This document shows, in pieces, positions 1-5,619 of a DNA stretch of 6,222 bases. Numbering within the stretch: position 1 is the stretch's first letter; every line of letters starts with the position of its first letter. The stretch is from Gammaproteobacteria bacterium (GTDB lineage: Bacteria; Pseudomonadota; Gammaproteobacteria; DSM-16500), in contig JABDEN010000077.1 of assembly GCA_013287025.1 (NCBI GenBank), positions 1 through 6,222 on the forward strand, read 5' to 3'. Under the pieces are notes generated by a model. That model had not been told where the DNA came from, made no database searches, and worked only from the letters and a program-made list of their open reading frames with translations. Both the position numbers and the translations under genes were made by a program.

Positions 1-1451
1 TTGATAGATACGCCATTAATTTACGTGTCAATCAACTGATTGATGAAACAAAAAAAATGTTATTAATTCCATTTTCCTCGTTACTAAATTTATTTCCAAA
101 AATGATTCGTGATCTTGCGCGTGATCAAAGAAAAAATATTACCGTCGAAATTTTCGGAGATAGCATTGAAATTGATAAACGTATATTAGAAGAAATAAAA
201 GAAACATTGATACATATTATTCGTAATTGTATTGATCATGGCATTGAAAAACCTGCAGAAAGACAAAAAAATAACAAACCGTCCGAAAGTATTTTAAAAA
301 TAAATATCACGCAACTTCGTGGAAATGAAGTAGAAATAATCATTTCAGATGACGGACGTGGTATTGATCAAGAGAAATTAAAGACAGTCGCTTTGCGACA
401 AGGAATTTTTACAGCAGAAGAAATAAAAAATTTGAGTGAAGAAGAAACGTTGTCTTTGATATATCACTCTGGAATATCAACAAGCCCAGTATTAACCGAT
501 ATATCAGGGCGAGGGCTTGGTATGGCGATAGTCAAAGATAAAATTGAAAAAATTGGAGGAAATATACAAATTCAATCCATTCCAATGCAAGGCACGACTT
601 TTAAAATTACGTTACCTTTGACGATTGCAACCTATAAAGGAGTTTTATTACAAGTCTCCGATCAAGTATTTGTCTTGCCGACCGCCAATTTGGAAAAAGT
701 ATTGCGAATCCCTGCGAGTGACATTAAAACGGTAGAAAATAAAGAAACGATACTCATTAATAATAAAATTCTTGCCATTGTTAAATTAGAAGATATTTTA
801 GAAATTCCAGCAAGTAAAGACATATTCATTGACAACCATTTTATTCAAGCCGTCATTATTAATGCATTGGGAAATAGATTAGTATTGAAAGTCGAGAATA
901 TTATCCAAGAACAAGAAATCATTATTAAAAATTTTTTAAAACCAATAAAACGCATACGCAATTTATCTGGTGCGACAATTTTGGGCTCTGGCAAAACGGT
1001 TCCCATTTTAAATGTTGAAGATTTAATTAAAAGTGCAATTAAAAAAAATTATCATGTTTTATCGACAACACAATTAAATCCAAGTTTCAAAAATACTATT
1101 TTACTGGTCGAAGATTCCATCACCACACGTGTATTCTTAAAAAATATATTAGAACTTGCGGGTTATCTCGTGGTTACTGCTGTAGATGGAATGGATGCTT
1201 TATTAATGCTAAGGTCACACAAAGTATCACTTATTATATCTGATATTGATATGCCAAATATGAACGGATTTGAATTAACAAAAAAAATTCGTAAGAATAA
1301 AAAATTTGAAAATGTCCCAGTGGTATTAATAACGGGCCGTGAATCAGAGCAAGATTACGAACAAGGTATTCAAGCAGGAGCCAATGCTTATATCTTAAAA
1401 AGCAATTTTGATAGCACTCAAATTTTGGAAGTTATTCGTCGATTAGTATAG
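1..1451 (+). CDS. cheA: Hybrid chemotaxis histidine kinase CheA with C-terminal receiver domain (5' end outside window)
   Basis: This is the C-terminal part of a CheA-family kinase that autophosphorylates and passes phosphate to receiver domains in a chemoreceptor-CheW array. The frame is open from base 3, and the residues before the first ATG at 57 still match the CheA dimerisation region, so that ATG is internal. Counting from M at 57, the dimerisation tail (PFSSLLNLFPKMIRDLAR) runs to about residue 25. The ATPase domain follows: N-box HIIRNCIDHGIE (Asn57), G1 SDDGRGID (97-104) and G2 GRGLGMA (151-157). A CheW-like domain spans about 187-328, including EQEIIIK and NLSGATILG. A complete receiver domain spans 346-464, with acidic pair E352/D353, phospho-acceptor D396, T426 and K448. 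The N-terminal phosphotransfer domain should lie upstream. The kinase-receiver fusion resembles WspE and other non-flagellar CheA hybrids. The TAG stop is 9 nt before the cheB start, indicating an operon. Confidence 0.93.
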   Translation, partial: DRYAINLRVNQLIDETKKMLLIPFSSLLNLFPKMIRDLARDQRKNITVEIFGDSIEIDKRILEEIKETLIHIIRNCIDHGIEKPAERQKNNKPSESILKINITQLRGNEVEIIISDDGRGIDQEKLKTVALRQGIFTAEEIKNLSEEETLSLIYHSGISTSPVLTDISGRGLGMAIVKDKIEKIGGNIQIQSIPMQGTTFKITLPLTIATYKGVLLQVSDQVFVLPTANLEKVLRIPASDIKTVENKETILINNKILAIVKLEDILEIPASKDIFIDNHFIQAVIINALGNRLVLKVENIIQEQEIIIKNFLKPIKRIRNLSGATILGSGKTVPILNVEDLIKSAIKKNYHVLSTTQLNPSFKNTILLVEDSITTRVFLKNILELAGYLVVTAVDGMDALLMLRSHKVSLIISDIDMPNMNGFELTKKIRKNKKFENVPVVLITGRESEQDYEQGIQAGANAYILKSNFDSTQILEVIRRLV

Positions 1452-1454
1452 AGG
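1451..1454 (+). promoter_or_regulatory. Ribosome binding site fixing the cheB start
   Basis: GAGG lies 6 nt upstream of the ATG at 1461 but directly abuts the in-frame ATG at 1455. Normal Shine-Dalgarno spacing therefore selects 1461. The resulting N-terminus MIKVLIVDD is typical for a receiver domain. Confidence 0.65.
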
Positions 1455-1460
1455 ATGAAT

Positions 1461-2477
1461 ATGATTAAAGTCCTTATTGTTGATGATTCGCCAATTGTAG
1501 TTAAGGTCATTGCCTATACTTTAAAATCTGATCCAACTATTGAAGTTATCGGTTCTGTTGCGAATGGAATGGAAGCACTTTCTTTTATAAAGTTACACAA
1601 GCCGGATGTTATTACCATGGATTTAAATATGCCGAAAATGGACGGTATTACGGCGACAAAAGAAATTATGTCAAAAATGCCTATTCCCATTATTATCGTG
1701 ACGGGAGGTGATAATGAAGAGGAAAATGCAAATTCTTTTAAAGCAATCCAAGCAGGCGCAGTTGCGGTCGTTGCAAAGCCAAATAATAAAGAACAATCAC
1801 AAAAACTTATTGAAATGATTAAGCTCATGTCGGAAGTTAAAGTCGTAAAACAACATCTAAAACGTGATAAAGAAAAAGAAGTGAAATCCTACAAAACCAT
1901 ACCACTCAATCACATTAAAATCATTGTCATTGGTGTTTCGACGGGCGGACCCATGGTTTTGCAACAAATCTTACAGCAATTGAAACATGATCATTTTCCA
2001 CCTATTGTTATTGTTCAACATATCTCTACGGGATTTATTCAATATATGGCGACTTGGCTTCATACCACCACGAAAATTCCTGTGACTATTGCATCCAATG
2101 GATTGAAATTAAAAAATGGTATGGTTTATCTTGCTCCTGATTTTTATCATATCGGAATTAATAGTCATTTAGTTATTACGTTGGAAAATACTAAAGTGAA
2201 TGGAAGTAGAGACCAGCAGCCCTCGATTGCATTTTTATTTCGAACAGTTGCTAAAACATTTAAAAAGGAAGCAATGGGAATTCTATTAACAGGTATGGGT
2301 CAAGATGGTGCAAAGGAATTAAAAATTTTAAAAGAGGTTGGTGCTATTACTATTTCTCAAGATGAGTCATCTTGTATTGTTTATGGAATGCCGAAAGTTG
2401 CCAAAGAATTAGGCGCGGCAAAATATATATTATCCCCTGACGAAATTGCAAGTTTGATTAATAGGATTAATGAATGA
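1461..2477 (+). CDS. cheB: Chemoreceptor glutamate methylesterase / protein-glutamine glutaminase CheB
   Basis: CheB removes methyl groups from chemoreceptor glutamates (and deamidates glutamines) when its receiver domain is phosphorylated by CheA, giving adaptation feedback. From the ATG at 1461 the protein has 338 residues, the usual CheB length. The receiver domain (about 1-120) shows the acidic pair D8/D9, phospho-acceptor D54 in TMDLNMPKMDG, T81 and K106 followed by Pro. A charged linker (about 125-148) leads to the methylesterase domain (about 152-335). That domain carries the expected Ser-His-Asp triad: S160 in GVSTGGP, H187 in IVQHIS and D282 in GMGQDGA. All catalytic residues are present, so it should be active. 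It sits between the hybrid cheA and the Hpt gene, whose ATG overlaps its TGA. By position it corresponds to WspF/CheB of alternative chemosensory operons. The receptors it acts on are not in the window. An ATG at 1455 would add two residues but sits against the ribosome binding site. Confidence 0.95.
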   Translation: MIKVLIVDDSPIVVKVIAYTLKSDPTIEVIGSVANGMEALSFIKLHKPDVITMDLNMPKMDGITATKEIMSKMPIPIIIVTGGDNEEENANSFKAIQAGAVAVVAKPNNKEQSQKLIEMIKLMSEVKVVKQHLKRDKEKEVKSYKTIPLNHIKIIVIGVSTGGPMVLQQILQQLKHDHFPPIVIVQHISTGFIQYMATWLHTTTKIPVTIASNGLKLKNGMVYLAPDFYHIGINSHLVITLENTKVNGSRDQQPSIAFLFRTVAKTFKKEAMGILLTGMGQDGAKELKILKEVGAITISQDESSCIVYGMPKVAKELGAAKYILSPDEIASLINRINE

Positions 2478-2815
2478 AAACAAAAGAATCGATCATTGAT
2501 TGGGATTATATCAATGCTATTTTTAATAATAATGTGGAAGAAATTCAAGAATTTCTACAAGATTATGAGAATATTTCAGAAGTAAAAATAAAACAACTTG
2601 AGCTCGCAATTCGAGAGAAAGATCAAAAAAAAGCAAAAGAAATTTTACATTTTTTAAAAGGGTCTTCAGGATTTATAAAAAAAATACATCATTATTGTCT
2701 TCACGCAGAAGACACCGTCAACCGAGCGGAATGGAACGACGTCGAATCCACTTATTTACAATTAAAGCATTCTTTTCAATTATTAAAAAAAGAAATTAAA
2801 AAAAATAATAATTAA
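2474..2815 (+). CDS. Stand-alone histidine phosphotransfer (Hpt) domain protein
   Basis: This 113-residue soluble protein fits a single helical-bundle Hpt domain. The diagnostic motif is HFLKGSSG, with H59 (codon 2648-2650) as the phospho-acceptor, followed by the conserved Lys-Gly-Ser. Helical, charged segments lie on either side. Hpt proteins relay phosphate between two receiver domains. The likely donor is the receiver domain fused to the CheA two genes upstream, and the acceptor would be a response regulator outside the window. Its ATG overlaps the cheB TGA (ATGA, 2474-2477), and AGGA at 2463-2466 gives a 7-nt spacer, so translation is probably coupled to cheB. The C-terminus is very Lys/Asn-rich. 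No output domain (GGDEF, DNA-binding) is attached. The Hpt assignment rests on the motif, size and context. The partner assignment is inference. Confidence 0.85.
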   Translation: MKTKESIIDWDYINAIFNNNVEEIQEFLQDYENISEVKIKQLELAIREKDQKKAKEILHFLKGSSGFIKKIHHYCLHAEDTVNRAEWNDVESTYLQLKHSFQLLKKEIKKNNN

Positions 2816-2831
2816 GTATTCTGAAGTACTT
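2798..2831 (-). terminator. Weak candidate Rho-independent terminator of the carbonic anhydrase-dusA operon
   Basis: Just past the dusA stop, read on the minus strand, bases 2831-2814 can form an imperfect hairpin. It has AAGTA/TACTT arms and inner TT/AA pairs with one bulged base. A run of eight T follows after 8 nt (2805-2798). The stem is short and AT-rich and the T run is not directly adjacent, so confidence is low. It would lie inside the 3' end of the opposing Hpt gene. No equivalent was seen for plus-strand transcription. Confidence 0.25.
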
Positions 2832-3786
2832 TTACTTGCTGAAGGGCTTCAAAAATGATATCCGTATTTTCAGATTTTTTTCCACTCAACATACGACGCC
2901 ACACTCGTCCTCCTCTTTGATCTTGAAAAATTCCTAGTAGATGTCGTGTGATATTAGAAAATTTAATATTTTTTTGCAGTTGTTCATCGATATAGGGAAT
3001 AAATTTTTCAATAATGTCGAAGCGGGTCGGTGTCATGGATTGATGAAAAAACTTTTTTTCAACTTCTGCTAATAAATAAGGATTTGCATATACTTCACGA
3101 CCTAGCATGACGCCATCTACATTTGGAAGATGTTGATGAATGTCGCCAATTGTTTTTATTCCACCGTTAATAACAATGGTTAAATGAGGGAAATCTTTTT
3201 TAATTTGTTCTACGACTTCATATCGTAACGGGGGGATTTCTCGATTTTCTTTAGGACTTAATCCATTTAGCCATGCTTTGCGTGCATGAATAATAAAAAC
3301 TTCGCAACCAGCATTCCTGATTTTATTAATGAAATTCGAGAGATAAGGGTAGGAATCATGATGATCCACACCGATTCTGCATTTGATGGTCACTGGAATG
3401 CGGACGGCAGAAACCATCGCATGAATACAATCAGCGACCCGATCCGGATCTAGCATGAGGCAGGCCCCAAAATTGCCTGATTTCACTCTATCGCTTGGAC
3501 AGCCTACATTGAGATTGATTTCATGAAATCCAACATCTTCACCCATTTTGGCGCATTCTCCGAGCTTGTGGGGATGATTCCCGCCAAGTTGCAATGCAAG
3601 AGGATATTCAAAAGGATCATGTGCAAGCAGTTTTTTTCTATCACCATGTTGTAAGGCTTGCATCGTAATCATTTCGGTGTAGAGGAGGCTATTTGATGAA
3701 ATAAGCCTAAATAAATAACGTGCGTGACGATCGGTATAGCCCATCATGGGTGCAACGGAAAATAAGCGGTTTAATGTCATTCTCAT
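2812..3786 (-). CDS. dusA: tRNA-dihydrouridine(20/20a) synthase DusA
   Basis: This FMN-dependent enzyme reduces uridine to dihydrouridine in the tRNA D-loop (positions 20/20a in DusA-type enzymes), using NADPH. The 324-residue protein is full length for the family. It has the N-terminal VAPMMGYTDRHAR flavin-binding start, catalytic Cys96 in NLNVGCPSDRV, K135-C136-R137 in the TIM barrel, the DusA-specific segment HARKAWLNGLSPKENR (167-182), NGG at 207-209 and VMLGR before the C-terminal helical domain. This segment separates it from DusB and DusC. It begins 6 nt after the carbonic anhydrase stop, with no promoter between, so it is probably the second gene of a two-gene operon. Neither ATG 3786 (MRMTL) nor ATG 3780 (MTLNR) has a strong Shine-Dalgarno, so the start is uncertain by two codons and may depend on coupling. 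Its stop overlaps the stop of the convergent Hpt gene. Confidence 0.96.
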   Translation of the reverse strand: MRMTLNRLFSVAPMMGYTDRHARYLFRLISSNSLLYTEMITMQALQHGDRKKLLAHDPFEYPLALQLGGNHPHKLGECAKMGEDVGFHEINLNVGCPSDRVKSGNFGACLMLDPDRVADCIHAMVSAVRIPVTIKCRIGVDHHDSYPYLSNFINKIRNAGCEVFIIHARKAWLNGLSPKENREIPPLRYEVVEQIKKDFPHLTIVINGGIKTIGDIHQHLPNVDGVMLGREVYANPYLLAEVEKKFFHQSMTPTRFDIIEKFIPYIDEQLQKNIKFSNITRHLLGIFQDQRGGRVWRRMLSGKKSENTDIIFEALQQVKVLQNT

Positions 3787-3792
3787 CAGTCG

Positions 3793-4404
3793 TTACTTTA
3801 CGTTTACGACGAGTGGTTCATAAGTATTTTTTTCAGGTAAATAATGAAATATTTGTCCCGATTTAATATCAAAAAACCATAAATGAATGGCGAGAGTCTT
3901 TTGATCGTTTTTTTCTTTAATCCAAGGAAAAGTCAAGCAATTTTGATACGATTGATTAATGGCGAGTTTTGCATAATCATCTAATTCAGCTAATTCAACA
4001 TGGGGAGGTTTAATCACCGAAACCCAATTGGAAATAAAATCATTTTTGGTCTGATTATTCATTAAAGCTTGAATGCCACCGCATTGACTATGGCCTAACA
4101 AAATTAAATGTTTTACATTTAAAAATCGAATGCCAAACTCAAGTGCTGCACTGGTACCATGATGCGCTTCATCTCTTTCATAAGGCGGAACAATATTAGC
4201 AACATTACGGACAACAAATAAATCACCTGGATCACATTGTAATATTAAGGCTGGATCTACTCTGGAATCACAGCATGCAACGATCATTATTTTGGGTTTT
4301 TGTCCATAATCCGAAAGATATTGCATCACGGATTGATCGCCTAAAACGTATTTGTTTCTAAACGCTTCGTACCCATTCAATATTTTTGAGAGACTTTTTT
4401 CCAC
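3793..4404 (-). CDS. can: Beta-class carbonic anhydrase
   Basis: This cytoplasmic zinc enzyme interconverts CO2 and bicarbonate, supplying bicarbonate to carboxylases and helping pH balance. From the GTG start the zinc ligands are C44 (in ACCDSRVDP), H105 and C108 (in GHSQCGG). The catalytic Asp-Arg dyad is D46/R48. The segments DPGDLFVVRNVAN and HHGTSAALEFG are strongly conserved in proteobacterial beta-carbonic anhydrases. An in-frame ATG at 4425 would add seven residues but has no Shine-Dalgarno and would lie about 7 nt from the predicted transcript start. The GTG at 4404 has AGGA 6 nt upstream and gives the usual short N-terminus before LNGYEAF. The protein is then 203 residues, normal for the family. 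It is the first gene of a probable operon with dusA and is divergent from the unknown gene at 4536. The name is by family; cynT is the other symbol in use, but no cyanase neighbour is seen. Confidence 0.93.
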   Translation of the reverse strand: MEKSLSKILNGYEAFRNKYVLGDQSVMQYLSDYGQKPKIMIVACCDSRVDPALILQCDPGDLFVVRNVANIVPPYERDEAHHGTSAALEFGIRFLNVKHLILLGHSQCGGIQALMNNQTKNDFISNWVSVIKPPHVELAELDDYAKLAINQSYQNCLTFPWIKEKNDQKTLAIHLWFFDIKSGQIFHYLPEKNTYEPLVVNVK

Positions 4405-4410
4405 AGTTAT

Positions 4411-4414
4411 TCCT
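4411..4414 (-). promoter_or_regulatory. Ribosome binding site supporting a GTG start for the carbonic anhydrase
   Basis: On the minus strand AGGA is followed by the 6-nt spacer ATAACT and then GTG at 4404-4402. This is ideal Shine-Dalgarno geometry. No comparable site precedes the ATG at 4425. Confidence 0.55.
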
Positions 4415-4438
4415 GTTTTTATCATTCGAAGTTTTTCA

Positions 4439-4467
4439 ATTTTACCGCTTATCCTTACGCTTGGAAA
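4439..4467 (-). promoter_or_regulatory. Candidate sigma70 promoter for the carbonic anhydrase-dusA operon
   Basis: Read on the minus strand, a -35 TTTCCA (4467-4462, 4 of 6 consensus bases) and a -10 TAAAAT (4444-4439, 5 of 6) are separated by 17 bp. Transcription would begin near 4432, leaving a leader of about 28 nt before the GTG start. It is the best match in the 110-nt divergent spacer. Prediction only. Confidence 0.45.
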
Positions 4468-4470
4468 GTG

Positions 4471-4499
4471 TTGACTAATGCGCTCTTTTCTGTTGCGAT
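4471..4499 (+). promoter_or_regulatory. Candidate promoter for the unknown gene at 4536
   Basis: A -35 TTGACT (4471-4476, 5 of 6) is followed after 17 bp by TGCGAT (4494-4499, 3 of 6), preceded by an extended -10 TG at 4491-4492. Transcription would start near 4506, about 30 nt before the ATG. The -35 is good and the -10 poor. It lies next to, but does not overlap, the opposing promoter at 4467-4439, so the two could be co-regulated. Confidence 0.35.
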
Positions 4500-4535
4500 A
4501 GCATCATTTAATGAAACACTACAGGGAAGTATTGT

Positions 4536-5408
4536 ATGTTAAGGAATTTTTTAAATTTCTTTGTTGATATTTATCATTATGTTGTAAATAAAATCACGGA
4601 AAGAACGCGTGGGAATAGACCCGATAGTCAGGATGAAAAAAAAATAGAATCGATACATGATGAAAAAATTCCTGAAAAAAAACCTTCACGACGTGTTACC
4701 AATTTTAATAAAAATGTCACCGCAGCGTTAGAATTACCTATTGCAACTGAAAAGCTGACAGCGCTCCACACCGACCCTAATACATTATTTCACATGTGCA
4801 AAGATTTTATTAAGGAACATTCTGCGAGAAGGATGGATATTTATTTTTATTTGTTGATTGCAGTCTATAATACGCAATGCGTGATAAGGCAAGATAATAC
4901 GATGTTGCAGCATGGAAAAGGAAGAAAATCTAAATCTCCCAATCGTGTTTCTTTGACGCATGCATGTCACAGTAATTTTTTTCCGAACCTTGTTGTCTCA
5001 GGAAATAATGCGACATCATTGAATGAAAATCTATTTGATCGTACGCATTTTATGGATACGATGAATATTACGAGTGAGCTACCCGTTTTTGTGAATCAAT
5101 TAGATTCAATGCTCGAAGGAAAAATTCATCATCCTTCCATTTTACGAAAAAAAAGTTTGGATATTTTACGACTGGTGGCTAAGGGTACCATTGATCCTGT
5201 AGAGGGATTTCGTCAATTTTTATCAACTTTTAATACCACTTTAGATTTTTTTGGAAATGAGAAAAATATTAAAAAAACACATTATTTGGGTAAAAAATCA
5301 GGTCCTGATAAAACTATTAAATTAGAATTATTAAAGACGGTGAAAGCAGGTTCCTGCTGCGACAATGATGAAAAGTTCGATGATTTTGTTCATTTGCTGA
5401 TTTACTAA
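4536..5408 (+). CDS. Unrecognised 290-residue protein, possibly truncated at the C-terminus
   Basis: I do not recognise a family. The start is supported by AGGGAAG at 4523-4529 and a candidate promoter upstream. Residues 2-17 (LRNFLNFFVDIYHYVV) are aromatic and hydrophobic but have no signal-peptide cleavage pattern. Residues 20-58 are charged and probably disordered. A mostly helical region follows, with a moderately hydrophobic stretch at about 102-112 (IYFYLLIAVYN) too short and mixed for a clear membrane helix. Several Cys/His residues (His86, Cys88, Cys115, His142, Cys144, His145) and a CC pair at 274-275 are visible without a recognised metal motif. It is not co-directional with carbonic anhydrase and is followed by about 210 nt of spacer, so it is probably monocistronic. 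The size, disordered basic N-terminal region and lack of recognisable homology resemble secreted effectors of intracellular bacteria, but this is speculation. The frame may originally have continued to 5488. Confidence 0.7.
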   Translation: MLRNFLNFFVDIYHYVVNKITERTRGNRPDSQDEKKIESIHDEKIPEKKPSRRVTNFNKNVTAALELPIATEKLTALHTDPNTLFHMCKDFIKEHSARRMDIYFYLLIAVYNTQCVIRQDNTMLQHGKGRKSKSPNRVSLTHACHSNFFPNLVVSGNNATSLNENLFDRTHFMDTMNITSELPVFVNQLDSMLEGKIHHPSILRKKSLDILRLVAKGTIDPVEGFRQFLSTFNTTLDFFGNEKNIKKTHYLGKKSGPDKTIKLELLKTVKAGSCCDNDEKFDDFVHLLIY

Positions 5409-5488
5409 AAAAGAGCTTAGATAAAAATAAAAAATCTAGCCATAAAAATCATTCATCGATTGAAAAACGTAAGCGAAAGAAGAGATGA
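5384..5488 (+). other. Possible out-of-frame C-terminal extension of the preceding gene
   Basis: In the -1 frame relative to the upstream gene, 34 codons are open between a TGA at 5381-5383 and a TGA at 5486-5488. The peptide begins like a helix (FADLLKKSL), becomes Lys/Ser/His-rich and ends EKRKRKKR, a basic cluster resembling a nuclear localisation signal. A single extra T in the TTTT run at 5384-5387 would join it to the 290-residue frame, giving about 317 residues. It could be a lost C-terminus, a sequencing error or chance in A-rich DNA. No canonical slippery heptamer was seen. Confidence 0.3.
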
Positions 5489-5549
5489 TTGAGCTTCATT
5501 AATATGAATCCTCTATAAAATAAAATCGAAAATTTCAATATTTTTATGG
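5440..5549 (+). repeat. Split inverted repeat with a following T tract
   Basis: CCATAAAAAT at 5440-5449 is the perfect reverse complement of ATTTTTATGG at 5540-5549. Just inside, ATTGAAA at 5459-5465 matches TTTCAAT at 5533-5539. The right arm is continuous, while the left has a 9-nt bulge, giving 17 potential pairs. Seven T follow at 5551-5557. The enclosed 67 nt is long for a terminator loop and the arms are AT-rich, so a transcription-end role for the gene at 4536 is only possible. Confidence 0.3.
5489..5519 (+). promoter_or_regulatory. Candidate promoter with a dyad in its spacer, upstream of the glycosyltransferase
   Basis: TTGAGC (5489-5494, 4 of 6) and TATAAA (5514-5519, 5 of 6) are separated by a long 19-bp spacer. 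The spacer contains the dyad TTCAT-TAAT-ATGAA (5495-5508), a position where a repressor or activator could bind. The leader would be about 95 nt. The region is so AT-rich that other -10-like hexamers occur (for example TATAAA at 5568-5573), so this is tentative. Confidence 0.25.
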
Positions 5550-5619
5550 ATTTTTTTCAAAAGCAATTATAAAATTTTATTATCATTATTAAAATATATC
5601 CCCATTTAAAGGAATTTTC

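Noticed and set aside
57..1451. A complete 464-residue kinase starting at ATG 57
   Set aside because: The frame is open to the window edge and the residues before 57 match the CheA dimerisation region, so the gene begins upstream.
1514..1828. A 104-residue minus-strand reading frame
   Set aside because: It lies antisense within the well-supported CheB receiver coding region and shows no recognisable domain.
4426..4535. A PmrA- or CpxR-type effector-gene control box upstream of the unknown gene
   Set aside because: No convincing tandem half-sites were found in the divergent spacer.
4785..4970. A 61-residue minus-strand reading frame
   Set aside because: It is antisense to the unknown gene, short, has no recognised motif, and is explained by chance.
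5384..5408. Programmed -1 ribosomal frameshift at the end of the unknown gene
   Set aside because: The TTT codon could re-pair after a slip, but there is no X-XXY-YYZ heptamer and no strong adjacent downstream structure. A simple indel is the more economical explanation.
5415..5440. Hairpin GCTTAGAT / ATCTAGC as a terminator after the unknown gene
   Set aside because: The stem has a bulge and an 11-nt A-rich loop, and no T run follows on the plus strand. A T run exists only for minus-strand reading, where there is no gene.
5569..5580. Perfect 12-bp palindrome ATAAAATTTTAT as an operator
   Set aside because: It is purely A/T and lies in extremely AT-rich DNA, so it is expected by chance.
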